A DNA stretch of 64,000 nt. It comes from Tepidicella baoligensis (GTDB lineage Bacteria; Pseudomonadota; Gammaproteobacteria; Burkholderiales; Burkholderiaceae_C). The notes under the pieces are model-generated. The model did no database searches. It had not been told where the DNA came from and saw only the letters and a list, made by a program, of their open reading frames with translations. The stretch spans positions 62,001 through 126,000 of the forward strand of contig NZ_JACCDB010000001.1 of NCBI RefSeq assembly GCF_013432195.1. The letters are read 5' to 3'. Of the stretch, positions 17,269 to 26,179 are shown one piece after another (the stretch's first letter is position 1; each line of letters begins with the position of its first letter). Made by a program: the position numbers and the translations under genes.

Positions 17269-18774
17269 TCATTCGAGGTTCAACTCCTGGATCTTGCGGG
17301 TGATGGTGTTGCGGCCGATGCCGAGCTTTTGCGCCGCCTCGATGCGGCGCCCCCGGGTGCAGGCCAATGCGGTCTGGATCAGGCTGGTCTCGAAACGGCG
17401 CGTGAGCAGGTCCCAGACATCGGGGCGCCCCTCGCTCAGCAAGGCCAGGGCTTCGGCCCGCAAGCCCTGCTCCCACCCTGGCGCCGCCCCCTGTACCGGT
17501 GCGACGACGGGTTGGGCCACGGACAGGGGGGGCGACGGCGCTTCGGTCGCGGCCGGCACCGGCATGTCCGGCCCCGCCTGGGCGGACGCCACCACGCTGG
17601 CATCGGGCCCGGAAGCCCCGAGCAGCTCCGGCGGCAGATCCTTGACCTCGATCGACTGGGCAGGCGCCATCACCGTGAGCCAGTGACAGATGTTTTCGAG
17701 CTGGCGCACATTGCCCGGAAAATCGAAGGCACACATCACCTTGAGCGCTGCATCCGAAATCCGTTTGGGCTCCACACCAAGCTGCTTGGCGCTCTGTTGC
17801 AAGAAGAAACGCGTAAGCAAGGGCACATCCTCGCGGCGCTCGCGCAGCGCCGGCAGGCGCAGGCGAATCACATTGAGCCGGTGGAACAGGTCTTCGCGGA
17901 ACGCCCCTTCCTTGACCCGCTGCTCCAGGTTCTGGTGGGTGGCCGCGATCACCCGCACATGGGCCTTGACCGCGCTGTGGCCACCGACGCGGTAGAAGTG
18001 CCCGTCGCTGAGCACACGCAGCAGGCGCGTCTGCAGGTCGAACGGCATGTCGCCGATCTCGTCCAGGAACAGGGTGCCGCCTTCGGCCTGCTCGAAACGC
18101 CCACGCCGCATGGTCTGGGCCCCTGTGAAGGCGCCACGCTCGTGCCCGAACAGCTCGCTTTCCAACAGGTCCTTCGGGATCGCCGCGGTGTTGATGGCGA
18201 CGAACGGCCCTTTGGCCCGGGGCGAATGCTTGTGCAGCGCGCGGGCCACCAGTTCCTTGCCGGAGCCCGACTCACCGGTGATGAGCACCGTCACATTGCT
18301 CTGGCTCAAACGGCCGATGGCGCGAAACACGTCCTGCATGGCCGGGGCCTGCCCCAGCATTTCGGGGACCGCGCTCAGACGCTCCTCCTCGACCTCCTCG
18401 CGCTGGCTCTCTTCCACCGCCCGGCGGATGAGCTCCACGGCCTTGGGCAGATCGAACGGCTTGGGCAGGTACTCGAACGCGCCGCCCTGAAACGCCGACA
18501 CCGCGCTGTCCAGGTCGGAGAACGCCGTCATGATGATCACCGGCAAGCCCGGCATCTGCTGCTTGACCTTGTCCAGCAAATCCAGGCCGGAACCACCGGG
18601 CATGCGGATGTCGCTCACCAAAACCTGCGGGCCTTCGTCGGTCGCATCGGCCAGCGCGTCCAGCACTTCGCGGGGGTGGGTGAAGCTGCGGGTCGGCAAA
18701 CTCTCGCGCTGCAGGGCCTTTTCCAGGACGAACCGGATGGATTGGTCATCGTCCACGATCCAGATGGGTTTCAT
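17269..18774 (-). CDS. ntrC: Nitrogen regulation response regulator NtrC
   Basis: A 501-residue enhancer-binding protein. The receiver domain (1-120) has the phospho-acceptor Asp55 in VLVSDIRMPGGSG. The central AAA+ domain carries GESGSGKE (Walker A) and ESELFGHERGAFTGA, whose GAFTGA loop contacts sigma-54, then GGTLFLDEIGDM (Walker B). A proline- and alanine-rich linker leads to a Fis-type helix-turn-helix at the C-terminus (RIEAAQKLGIGRNTITRKIQ). It lies 46 nt downstream of ntrB. Two NtrC-like sites and a sigma-54 promoter before glnA in the same block fit its role. Confidence 0.95.
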   Translation of the reverse strand: MKPIWIVDDDQSIRFVLEKALQRESLPTRSFTHPREVLDALADATDEGPQVLVSDIRMPGGSGLDLLDKVKQQMPGLPVIIMTAFSDLDSAVSAFQGGAFEYLPKPFDLPKAVELIRRAVEESQREEVEEERLSAVPEMLGQAPAMQDVFRAIGRLSQSNVTVLITGESGSGKELVARALHKHSPRAKGPFVAINTAAIPKDLLESELFGHERGAFTGAQTMRRGRFEQAEGGTLFLDEIGDMPFDLQTRLLRVLSDGHFYRVGGHSAVKAHVRVIAATHQNLEQRVKEGAFREDLFHRLNVIRLRLPALRERREDVPLLTRFFLQQSAKQLGVEPKRISDAALKVMCAFDFPGNVRQLENICHWLTVMAPAQSIEVKDLPPELLGASGPDASVVASAQAGPDMPVPAATEAPSPPLSVAQPVVAPVQGAAPGWEQGLRAEALALLSEGRPDVWDLLTRRFETSLIQTALACTRGRRIEAAQKLGIGRNTITRKIQELNLE

Positions 18775-18820
18775 GCGAGCGTGTCCTCTTTCGTTTTCTG
18801 CCCCCCACCAGCTGCCCCGG

Positions 18821-19915
18821 TCACGGCAGGGGAATCAACAGTTTGAAGTCCGTACGGCCCGGCTCACTGTCGCATTCGATCAAGCCATGGTGCTGCTGGA
18901 CAAACGTCTGCGCCAGCGTCAGCCCCAGGCCGGAGCCGCCATCGCGCCCCGACACCAGCGGGTAGAAGATGCGGTCCTTGATCTCTTCGGGCACGCCGGG
19001 CCCGTTGTCGATCACATGCAATTCCAGTGCCAGCCGGTAGCGCTGCCGGCCGAACGTGACCTGGCGCAGCACGCGGGTGCGAAAAACGATCTCGGCATCG
19101 CCGGCGGCGATGCGCTCCTCGAGCGCCTGCGCCGCGTTGTGGGCGATGTTGAGCACGGCCTGGATGAGCTGCTCGCGATCGCCCCGGAACTCGGGGATGG
19201 AGGTGTCGTAGTCCCGCACCACCTTCAGCCCCCGGGGAAACTCTGCCAGGATGAGTGAGCGTACCCGCTCACAGACCTCGTGGATGTTCACGTCGCCGAC
19301 CACCTGGGCGCGTCGGTGCGGTGCCAGCAAGCGGTCCACCAACGACTGCAGGCGGTCCGCCTCGTGAATGATCACCTGCGCGAACTCGACCAGCTCGCGC
19401 GAGTCGAGTTCCATCTGCAGCAACTGGGCCGCGCCCCGAATGCCGCCGAGCGGGTTCTTGATCTCGTGGGCCAGGTTGCGGATCAGTTCCTTGTTGGCCT
19501 GGGCCTGGTCGATCAGCCGCTCCTCGCGCTCCTGGCGGGTCTGCTGCTCCAGCGGCAGCATCTCGACCACCACCTCGCCGTGGACATCGCTCTTGGCCAG
19601 CACCACGTGCACGGGCAGCGGCTCGTTGTTGAGCCGCTTGAGGAAGGCGTCGTAGCGGATCACCGCGTACTCGTTGCCGCGCGAACCCTGTAACGCGTTC
19701 TGCAGCAACTCCGGCATGGTGAACCAGTCGGTCAGGGGCACGCCCAGCAGACTGCGCCGAGACAGACCGATCGCGTCTTCCAGGGCGTTGTTGGCAAACA
19801 GGAGGTGGCCGTCAGCGTCCACCACCGACACCAGCGTGGCCAGCATGTCCAGGGCTTGGAAGCGATTCGTGTCCGTCGCGACGGGTTGGCGACCCATGGG
19901 CTGCCCTTGCCTCAT
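18821..19915 (-). CDS. ntrB: Nitrogen regulation sensor kinase NtrB
   Basis: A 364-residue cytoplasmic histidine kinase without membrane segments. A PAS domain occupies about residues 18-120. The H-box NLAHEIKNPLGGIRG follows, with His150 as phospho-acceptor. The ATP-binding domain has NIAHNAAQAL (N-box), DNGPGVPEE (G1) and GGSGLGLTLAQ (G2). NtrB phosphorylates NtrC under nitrogen limitation and is switched to phosphatase by PII. Its ATG overlaps the stop of the small upstream gene by 4 nt, so the three genes are cotranscribed. Confidence 0.95.
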   Translation of the reverse strand: MRQGQPMGRQPVATDTNRFQALDMLATLVSVVDADGHLLFANNALEDAIGLSRRSLLGVPLTDWFTMPELLQNALQGSRGNEYAVIRYDAFLKRLNNEPLPVHVVLAKSDVHGEVVVEMLPLEQQTRQEREERLIDQAQANKELIRNLAHEIKNPLGGIRGAAQLLQMELDSRELVEFAQVIIHEADRLQSLVDRLLAPHRRAQVVGDVNIHEVCERVRSLILAEFPRGLKVVRDYDTSIPEFRGDREQLIQAVLNIAHNAAQALEERIAAGDAEIVFRTRVLRQVTFGRQRYRLALELHVIDNGPGVPEEIKDRIFYPLVSGRDGGSGLGLTLAQTFVQQHHGLIECDSEPGRTDFKLLIPLP

Positions 19916-20466
19916 CGCGGCGTCACCGGCAAGCGCTCGAGTTCTCGCTCGATGGCGATCACGTCTGCCTGCGCGCGCTCCAGTCGGCGTTTGAGTTCTT
20001 CAGATCGCTCTCGGTAGCGCCGCTCATCCCCCTGTTCACTTGGCAGGCGTTCCGGCTGACCTTGGTTGTACTCGGTCTGGAGTTGCGCCAGCCGCTCCTG
20101 CGCCCGGCGCCATTCGGTTTCGAGGATGAAACGCGCATCCCGGTCACGCGCCTGCTGCTCGGTGCGGCTCACACGTTCGCTGCCGTCGCGTGCACCCGTG
20201 GGTGCAGTGCTGCGCGCAGCCGGGGTGGCGCCGGGCGATGATGCCGCCGACGACGCGCCGAGCGGTGCTCGCCCGCTTTCCACGATGGTGAGATTGCCCC
20301 CTTCCAGCACCCGGCAACCGCGCGCTTCGGGCTGGGGGCCGGGGTTGTTGGTGTATTCGTTGCCACAACGCCAGATCTGGCCCTGGGCAACGGCAGACAT
20401 GGACACAACGCCGAGCGCCAGCAGCGTCCATACCGGAGCGAGCGAGGAATACGGGAGCAAACGCAT
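19912..20466 (-). CDS. Small exported protein of unknown function between glnA and ntrB
   Basis: A 184-residue protein with an N-terminal signal sequence (hydrophobic residues about 7-24, cleavage near VAQG). A short domain with two cysteines follows (QIWRCGNEYTNNPGP and RGCRVLEGG), similar to small DUF4124-like periplasmic domains. After a Ser/Ala-rich linker comes a charged coiled coil (about residues 100-180, many Arg, Glu and Gln). The ATG at 20466 has AAGGAAG 7 nt upstream. It overlaps ntrB by 4 nt, so it is the first gene of the ntrBC operon. I do not recognise a function; a link to nitrogen control rests on position only. Confidence 0.7.
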   Translation of the reverse strand: MRLLPYSSLAPVWTLLALGVVSMSAVAQGQIWRCGNEYTNNPGPQPEARGCRVLEGGNLTIVESGRAPLGASSAASSPGATPAARSTAPTGARDGSERVSRTEQQARDRDARFILETEWRRAQERLAQLQTEYNQGQPERLPSEQGDERRYRERSEELKRRLERAQADVIAIERELERLPVTPR

Positions 20467-20571
20467 CACTTCCTTGGTGCAAGAGTGGCCGAACACCGAT
20501 CGAGGCTTCCCAGTATCGCTGAAAAATACCCGTCACACCCACCGCTGCGAAGCCCAGCGGCACGCCCACGG

Positions 20572-20597
20572 AAAAGGGACGGGGTCGCCCCCGTCCC
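20572..20597 (-). terminator. Intrinsic terminator of glnA
   Basis: On the minus strand, 24 nt after the glnA stop, a 9-bp GC stem (GGGACGGGG and CCCCGTCCC) closes a 4-nt loop and is followed by TTTTC. This is a classical rho-independent terminator. It separates the glnA transcript from the downstream ntrBC operon. Confidence 0.85.
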
Positions 20598-20620
20598 TGG
20601 CCGCCCGTTTCGGGTATCGA

Positions 20621-22036
20621 TCAGAGGCTGTAGTACATGTCGAACTCGGTCGGCGTGACCTCGATGCGGGCACGGGTCACCTCCTGCATCTTCAGGTCGA
20701 TGTAGGCGTCGAGCATGGAGTCGGTGAACACACCGCCCTTGGTGAGGAAGGCGCGGTCCTGGTCCAGATAATCCAGCGCCTGGTCGAGGCTGTGGCACAC
20801 GGTCGGCACCAGCTTGTCCTCTTCCGGCGGCAGGTGGTACAGATCTTTGGTGGCGGCTTCGCCCGGATGGATCTTGTTTTCCACGCCGTCCAGGCCGGCC
20901 ATGAGCAGCGCGGCAAAGCACAGGTAGGGGTTGGCCATGGGATCGGGGAAGCGGGCCTCGACACGGCGACCCTTGGGGTTGGCCACATAGGGAATGCGAA
21001 TGGACGCGGAACGGTTCTTGGCCGAATAAGCCAGCTTCACCGGGGCTTCAAAGTGCGGCACCAGGCGCTTGTAGCTGTTGGTGGCCGGGTTGGTGATGGC
21101 GTTCAAGGCACGGGCGTGCTTGATGATGCCGCCGATGTAGTACAGCGCGAAATCGCTCAGGCCGGCGTAGCCGTCGCCGGCGAACAGGTTCTTGCCGTCT
21201 TTCCAGACGGACTGATGCACGTGCATGCCGGAACCGTTGTCGCCGTGGTAAGGCTTGGGCATGAAAGTGGCCGTCTTGCCATAGCTGTTGGCCACGTTCC
21301 AGATCACGTATTTGAGGGTTTGCGTCCAGTCGGCACGCTCCACCAGCGTGCTGAACTTGGTGCCGATCTCGCACTGCCCGGCACCGGCCACCTCGTGGTG
21401 GAACACCTCGACCGGGATGCCCAGGGATTCGAGGATCAACACCATCTCGGCGCGCATGTCGTGGGTGCTGTCCACCGGCGGCACAGGGAAATAGCCGCCC
21501 TTGGTGCGCGGACGGTGGCCGCGGTTGCCGTTGTCGAACTTGGTGCCGGAATTCCACGGGGCCTCGTATTCCTCGATTTCGTAGAAACCACGACCGGGCT
21601 CGGTGCTCCAGCGCACGCCGTCGAACAGGAAGAACTCGGGTTCGGGGCCGAAGTAGGCGGTATCGCCCAGGCCGGAGGCCTTCAGGTAGGCTTCAGCACG
21701 CTTGGCGATCGAACGGGGGTCGCGGTCGTAGGCCTTGCCGTCGCTCGGCTCCACCACGTCGCACTGGATGAAGATCGTGGTTTCCTCGAAGAACGGGTCG
21801 ATGTTGGCCGTCGCCGGATCGGGCATGAGCAACATGTCCGATGCCTCGATGCCTTTCCAGCCGGCCACCGAAGAACCGTCGAAGGCGTGACCGGAGGTGA
21901 ACTTGTCCTCGCCAAAAGCGGAAATCGGCACGGTTACGTGCTGTTCCTTGCCACGGGTATCGGTGAAACGGAAATCGACGAACTTGACGTCGTTCTCTTT
22001 CACCATGCTCATCACGTCGGCGACGGTTTTGGCCAT
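20621..22036 (-). CDS. glnA: Glutamine synthetase, type I
   Basis: A 471-residue GlnA that makes glutamine from glutamate, ammonia and ATP as a dodecamer. Family marks include [18 protein letters not shown], the active-site stretch [50 protein letters not shown] and RSASIRIP. The adenylylation site Tyr400 is present in DLYHLPPEE, so activity can be tuned by GlnE. The ATG at 22036 has AGGAGA upstream. Control by nitrogen is written in the DNA upstream: a sigma-54 promoter and two NtrC-like sites. Confidence 0.97.
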   Translation of the reverse strand: MAKTVADVMSMVKENDVKFVDFRFTDTRGKEQHVTVPISAFGEDKFTSGHAFDGSSVAGWKGIEASDMLLMPDPATANIDPFFEETTIFIQCDVVEPSDGKAYDRDPRSIAKRAEAYLKASGLGDTAYFGPEPEFFLFDGVRWSTEPGRGFYEIEEYEAPWNSGTKFDNGNRGHRPRTKGGYFPVPPVDSTHDMRAEMVLILESLGIPVEVFHHEVAGAGQCEIGTKFSTLVERADWTQTLKYVIWNVANSYGKTATFMPKPYHGDNGSGMHVHQSVWKDGKNLFAGDGYAGLSDFALYYIGGIIKHARALNAITNPATNSYKRLVPHFEAPVKLAYSAKNRSASIRIPYVANPKGRRVEARFPDPMANPYLCFAALLMAGLDGVENKIHPGEAATKDLYHLPPEEDKLVPTVCHSLDQALDYLDQDRAFLTKGGVFTDSMLDAYIDLKMQEVTRARIEVTPTEFDMYYSL

Positions 22037-22082
22037 CTGCAATCTCCTGTTTCGGGGGTAAAAAATGGAACGGACTCTGAGT

Positions 22083-22098
22083 AGCAGCAACCGTGCCA
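22083..22098 (-). promoter_or_regulatory. Sigma-54 promoter of glnA
   Basis: Read on the minus strand this is TGGCACGGTTGCTGCT, with GG and GC exactly 10 nt apart as needed for the -24/-12 elements and one mismatch to the TGGCACG-N4-TTGC consensus. The predicted transcription start is near 22073, about 37 nt before the glnA ATG. It fits the NtrC-like sites placed upstream. Confidence 0.8.
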
Positions 22099-22138
22099 GC
22101 CTGCCGCCCCACAGCGGACATGCCGCCATGCGCAAGCA

Positions 22139-22176
22139 TGCCCCAACATGGGGCATATTTGCACATTATCGGTGCA
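22139..22176 (-). promoter_or_regulatory. Two NtrC-like enhancer sites upstream of glnA
   Basis: Two 17-bp dyads match the NtrC consensus TGCACC-N5-GGTGCA. The distal one, 22160-22176, reads TGCACATTATCGGTGCA on the plus strand (one mismatch). The proximal one, 22139-22155, reads TGCCCCAACATGGGGCA (one mismatch per half). Their centres are 21 bp apart, two helical turns, so two NtrC dimers could bind the same face. They lie about 75 and 95 bp before the predicted glnA start. Confidence 0.75.
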
Positions 22177-22193
22177 AATTGGCGATAGGCGGG

Positions 22194-23024
22194 TCATCGC
22201 ACCAATTCAGGGCCCAAAGAGGCGCCACAGGCACGCAAACCGTCGAGCAGGGCCGCAAAGGCCGGACGGGTCTGGGCATCATCGCCCTTGACGCCCAGCT
22301 CGATGTGGCGACCGTATTCGGGATGGTCCACGCTCGGCAGGCTGAAGACCTTGACGCCGGGATGCGCCGCCTCGATCTGCTCCATCAGCGGGGTGAGCGC
22401 GGCTTCCATGGCACCGAAGACGATCACCGAGCGTTCACGCCAGTCCACGCGACGGAAATCCTGGGCGTGAAAGGTCTCCAGCACCCATTCGATCATGGGC
22501 CAGGCCATGACCGGAAAGCCGGGCACGAAATGCACGGTACCGCCACCTGGGCCGTCGCAGGAGAAGCCCGGAATTTTGTTGTAGGGATTGGGAATGATGC
22601 GGGCGCCGACCGGGAACACCCCCATGTTGAGGCGATGCACGTTGTCGGGGCGGTTGGGGTCGTAGGGTTGCCCCTGCTCCCGGGCCATGTCGCGCATACG
22701 CTCTTCGATCAAGGCCCGGGCCTGCTGGTGCAGCGCCAACTCCACGCCGAGCGCCGCTGCTGCACACTGGCGGGTATGGTCGTCGGGCGTAGCCCCGATG
22801 CCGCCACAGGAAAAGACGGTATCGCCACTCGCGAAGGCGTCGCGCAGGGCGGCTGTGATGGCGGCTCGGTCGTCGCCCAGGTAGCGGGCCCAGGCGAGCG
22901 AAAGCCCGCGCGCCGTGAGCAATTCGATGACCTTGGGCATATGCTTGTCCTGGCGTTTGCCGGACAAAATTTCATCGCCGATGATGATCAGGCCGAAACG
23001 GGGTATGGGAGCAGCAGAGGTCAT
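22194..23024 (-). CDS. MoCF/CinA N-terminal domain protein (molybdopterin-binding fold)
   Basis: A 276-residue protein with a MoCF_biosynth domain in its first 170 residues: FGLIIIGDEILSGKRQDKH, TVFSCGGIGATPDDHT and VHRLNMGVFPVGARIIPNPYNKIPGF. This is the N-terminal domain of competence/damage-inducible protein CinA; the C-terminal CinA amidohydrolase domain is missing and the remaining 100 residues are unrelated. Stand-alone versions are common in Burkholderiales and may act in nucleotide-derivative turnover, but their substrate is not settled. It overlaps the upstream membrane-protein gene by 4 nt. Its downstream end borders the NtrC-like sites of glnA. Confidence 0.82.
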   Translation of the reverse strand: MTSAAPIPRFGLIIIGDEILSGKRQDKHMPKVIELLTARGLSLAWARYLGDDRAAITAALRDAFASGDTVFSCGGIGATPDDHTRQCAAAALGVELALHQQARALIEERMRDMAREQGQPYDPNRPDNVHRLNMGVFPVGARIIPNPYNKIPGFSCDGPGGGTVHFVPGFPVMAWPMIEWVLETFHAQDFRRVDWRERSVIVFGAMEAALTPLMEQIEAAHPGVKVFSLPSVDHPEYGRHIELGVKGDDAQTRPAFAALLDGLRACGASLGPELVR

Positions 23025-23908
23025 GAGATGTCGCGGGCAGTCACGTCGATCACTTCACCGGAGGAAGACGCCAGGGGCGGGGGTGGGGCAGCAGGCATCG
23101 CTTCTACCCGATCGCGGTCGCGGCGCAAAGCCTCCAGCGCCGCCAGCAGGTAATGGGTGAACCACAGCGACGCAAAGGCAAAAACCAGCGCGTAAATCCA
23201 CACCGCCAGCGGCACCAACAACGGCGCCAGGGCGATGAACACCGCCCCGGAAGCCCAGAGCAGGCTGGGCGCAGCCCCGAGGTAGCCACACAACACGCCC
23301 ATGGCGAGCAACGTCCAGCGATGGCGCGCCAGCAGTTCACGCCGTTCCGCTGCGCTCGCATGTTCGGCCAGAGCGTCGAAGGCAAACACCCGGTAGGTGA
23401 GCCAGCCCCAGATCAGCGGCGGCAGGATGAGGATGAGCGGCGGTATCCACCAAAATGGCAGCGACACCAGCAAGGCGAGCAGCGCCAGCAGGGTGGACCA
23501 GAGGGACCAGCCCACACTGCCCAGAAAACTGCCCCCGCGCAGGCGCTCCAGCGCGGGAAAGCGGCGCTGGGCCACCAGATCCACCATGGTCGGCGTCATC
23601 AGCAGGGCCACCAGCAAGAGCGCCAGCACCACGATGACCGGCGTGACCAGCACGAGCACGAACAACGGCGCCAGAAATGGCTTGACGTCGGCCACACCGA
23701 AGGTGGCCAGCCCTTGCATGACGACCGTCAACGGCTCCCACCCATCCAACCAGCGGAGCACGGCTCCCACGGCGGCATCCCAAAACAGGTAGCCCAGGGC
23801 GAACGAGGCCGCCACCATGAGCACCAGCGGCAAAACCGAGAGTGCCACGACCCGAGGGTGGAAACAATAGGCCACCGCACGCCAGAGAGCATCGACCAAC
23901 CATCGCAT
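23021..23908 (-). CDS. EI24/CysZ-like integral membrane protein
   Basis: A 295-residue membrane protein with five to six hydrophobic segments and the pattern of the EI24 (CysZ-like) family: MRWLVDALWRAVAYCFHPRV at the start, the PLVVLV-rich segments, and PLIWGWLTYRVFAFDALAEHAS. I took the ATG at 23908; the open frame continues upstream but overlaps the divergent hydrolase gene and loses protein character. CysZ imports sulfate in some bacteria, but this branch is of unknown function. The 48-nt divergent region to the hydrolase gene must contain its promoter. Confidence 0.72.
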   Translation of the reverse strand: MRWLVDALWRAVAYCFHPRVVALSVLPLVLMVAASFALGYLFWDAAVGAVLRWLDGWEPLTVVMQGLATFGVADVKPFLAPLFVLVLVTPVIVVLALLLVALLMTPTMVDLVAQRRFPALERLRGGSFLGSVGWSLWSTLLALLALLVSLPFWWIPPLILILPPLIWGWLTYRVFAFDALAEHASAAERRELLARHRWTLLAMGVLCGYLGAAPSLLWASGAVFIALAPLLVPLAVWIYALVFAFASLWFTHYLLAALEALRRDRDRVEAMPAAPPPPLASSSGEVIDVTARDIS

Positions 23909-23956
23909 GACACGAAGGATACAGGCTCCGGGCGATGGAGGACGTAACATCGCGAC

Positions 23957-24757
23957 ATGCACACCACGCCAGCCAGTACCTTCGTCCGGGTCGACGGCAT
24001 GGCCCTGGAGGTCTTGCATCTGCCGGGCAGCCGTCCAGAACGGGCCCCTCTGGTGTTTCTGCATGAGGGACTGGGCTCGGTCTCCCTGTGGGGCCAACGC
24101 GGCCGTTACTGGCCGGCCGAGCTCTGTGCAGCCACCGGTCGCGCGGGTTGGGTTTATTCGCGGCGCGGCTATGGCCGCTCGGACCCGATCCCCGATGTGC
24201 GCGGCACCGGGCGCCACCGGCCCGACTACATGCACCGCGAGGCCGAAAACACCCTGCCCGCCCTGCTGCGAGCCCTCGGCGTGCAGGCCCCCGTGCTGAT
24301 CGGCCATTCCGACGGGGCCACCATCGCGCTGCTGCATGCCGCGCGCCACCCGGTGACGGCCTGCGTGGCCATGGCGCCGCATGTGTTTGTGGAGCCGGTA
24401 TCGATCCAATCGATCGAAGGCGCCCGTGAAGCCTATCTGCATGGCTCGCTGCGCGAGCGGCTGGCGCGCCACCACAGCGATGTGGACAACGCGTTCTGGC
24501 AATGGAACGATGTCTGGCTGTCGCCTCCCTTCCGGGACTTTGACATCCGCCGCGAATGCGCCACGATCACCGCGCCACTGCTGCTCGTGCAGGGCTTGCA
24601 GGACGAATACGGCACACTGGCGCAGCTCGACGCGATCGAGGCCGCCGTGCCCCACGCCCAGCGCCTGACCCTGCCCGACTGCGGTCACAGCCCGCACCGC
24701 GACCAGCCGACCGCCCTGACCGAGGCGCTGACCGCGTTCCTCAGCCCTTGGCCATGA
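23957..24757 (+). CDS. Alpha/beta-fold hydrolase
   Basis: A 266-residue protein with the alpha/beta-hydrolase pattern: LVFLHEGLGS supplies the oxyanion-hole region, the nucleophile elbow is GHSDG (Ser118), the acid probably lies in the LLVQGLQDEYG strand, and the catalytic His in CGHSPHRDQP near residue 244. No signal peptide, so cytoplasmic. Substrate unknown; the HEGLGS motif is common in small ester or lactone hydrolases. Its 3' end overlaps the convergent rsuA-type gene by 17 nt. Confidence 0.82.
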   Translation: MHTTPASTFVRVDGMALEVLHLPGSRPERAPLVFLHEGLGSVSLWGQRGRYWPAELCAATGRAGWVYSRRGYGRSDPIPDVRGTGRHRPDYMHREAENTLPALLRALGVQAPVLIGHSDGATIALLHAARHPVTACVAMAPHVFVEPVSIQSIEGAREAYLHGSLRERLARHHSDVDNAFWQWNDVWLSPPFRDFDIRRECATITAPLLLVQGLQDEYGTLAQLDAIEAAVPHAQRLTLPDCGHSPHRDQPTALTEALTAFLSPWP

Positions 24758-25472
24758 GCGCATCGACCTGCGCCGGGCTGAGCCAGCGCCACTGACCGGG
24801 CAGCAGGTCCGGCGGCAGCACGATGTCGCCGATGCGGCTGCGGTGCAGCGCTTCGACCCGGTTGCCAACGGCTGCCACCATGCGCTTGACCTGATGGTAT
24901 TTGCCCTGCGTCAGGGTCAGGCGCAGCATGTGCCCATCCACCACCTCGCAGGCCTGCGCCCGCACCGGACGGGGATCGTCGTCCAGCACCACGCCCGCCA
25001 GCAGCCGCTCGACCTGCTGCGCAGCCACCGGGTGCTTGCATGTGACCTCATAGACTTTGGGCACATGGTGTTTGGGCGAGGACAGGCGGTGGATGAAGCG
25101 GCCGTCGTCGGACAGCAGCAACAGGCCGGTGGTGTCCTGATCCAGGCGGCCGACCGCCTGCACCCCACTGGCCGCCCCCCCCGGCCGCTGGCGCAACGGC
25201 AGCGGCAGCAGGGTGTACACGCTGGGCCAGGCGCTGGGCTTGTGGGAACACTCGAAACCTGCTGGCTTGTGCAGCATCAAATAGGCCAGTCGCTGATAGA
25301 CCCAACGCTGTCCCTGCACATGAAACACCAACCCTTCGGGCTCGAACGACGCCAGCGGGTCGAGGCAGACCTCGGCAGCCTCCCCCACGCCCACCCATCC
25401 TTGCTGCACCAGGCCGTGGCAGACCCGTCGCGTCCCGAAGCCCTGGGTGAACAAGATGTCCTGCAATTCCAT
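24741..25472 (-). CDS. rsuA: RsuA-type 16S rRNA pseudouridine synthase
   Basis: A 243-residue protein with a short S4-like N-terminus (MELQDILFTQGFGTRR) and the RsuA/RluB catalytic domain: LMLHKPAGFECSH, the catalytic aspartate in VGRLDQDTTGLLLLSDDG, then HVPKVYEVT and the closing LTLTQGKYHQVKRMVAAVGN. RsuA modifies U516 of 16S rRNA. The ATG at 25472 gives the family-like start. The exact target cannot be told from sequence alone; other members act on 23S rRNA. Confidence 0.87.
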   Translation of the reverse strand: MELQDILFTQGFGTRRVCHGLVQQGWVGVGEAAEVCLDPLASFEPEGLVFHVQGQRWVYQRLAYLMLHKPAGFECSHKPSAWPSVYTLLPLPLRQRPGGAASGVQAVGRLDQDTTGLLLLSDDGRFIHRLSSPKHHVPKVYEVTCKHPVAAQQVERLLAGVVLDDDPRPVRAQACEVVDGHMLRLTLTQGKYHQVKRMVAAVGNRVEALHRSRIGDIVLPPDLLPGQWRWLSPAQVDALMAKG

Positions 25473-25585
25473 GCCTGCAAGCATAACGGCTGGCGTGCGA
25501 CGGCGTCGTGCCTGCGCCACACCGATCGGCGACAATCAAAGGTTGCGCATGAACATCCGTGCGCGAAGCGTCTGCGACGGACATC

Positions 25586-26167
25586 ATGCTCGAACGGTTG
25601 AAGAAACTCTTGCCCACCAAGGACAGCCTGCACAACAACCGCTGGCTGCGTTGGCTCGGCCCCTGGCTGAACCACCCCCGTCTGTGGCACATGAGTCGCA
25701 AGGGCATCGCCATGGGGCTGGCGCTGGGGGTGTTCTTCGGCCTGCTGATTCCGGTGGCGCAGATCCCGTTTTCCGCCACTATGGCGGTGATCCTGCGCGC
25801 CAACCTGCCGGTGGCGGTGGCCAGCACGCTGGTAACCAACCCGGTGACGTTCGGCCCCGTTTACTACGGGGCCTACAAGCTCGGCAAATTCGTGCTCCTC
25901 GAGGAAGAGCCCACCGAGGACGAGATCGAGCGCATCATCGAGAAGAAAGCACGAGACAAGCAAATCGCCGGCGAATTCAGCATGGTGGACCGCATCCAGT
26001 ACGCCTGGCACCAGCTGGGGAAAGTGGGCAAGCCGCTCATCGTGGGCCTGGCCATCGTGGCCTCCGTAGCCGGCCTGATGGCGTATTTCCTCGTCCACGG
26101 CCTGTGGATGTTGCGGGTACGCTGGGCCCGGCGACGGCGGCTGGAAAAGATGCGCAACCCCCGCTGA
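25586..26167 (+). CDS. DUF2062 membrane protein
   Basis: A 193-residue protein of the DUF2062 family with the typical segment GIAMGLALGVFFGLLIPVAQ, the NLPVAVASTLVTNPVTFGPVYYGAYKLG hairpin and a third hydrophobic segment near residue 150. A basic cytoplasmic tail closes it. I chose the ATG at 25586; an in-frame GTG at 25559 would add nine residues of poor quality. The function of this family is unknown. It converges on hemY, 12 nt away. Confidence 0.8.
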   Translation: MLERLKKLLPTKDSLHNNRWLRWLGPWLNHPRLWHMSRKGIAMGLALGVFFGLLIPVAQIPFSATMAVILRANLPVAVASTLVTNPVTFGPVYYGAYKLGKFVLLEEEPTEDEIERIIEKKARDKQIAGEFSMVDRIQYAWHQLGKVGKPLIVGLAIVASVAGLMAYFLVHGLWMLRVRWARRRRLEKMRNPR

Positions 26168-26179
26168 GGCAGCCGCCGA

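Noticed and set aside
23909-24868. Long N-terminal extension of the EI24-like protein
   Set aside because: It would overlap the divergent hydrolase gene on the other strand and has shadow-like composition.
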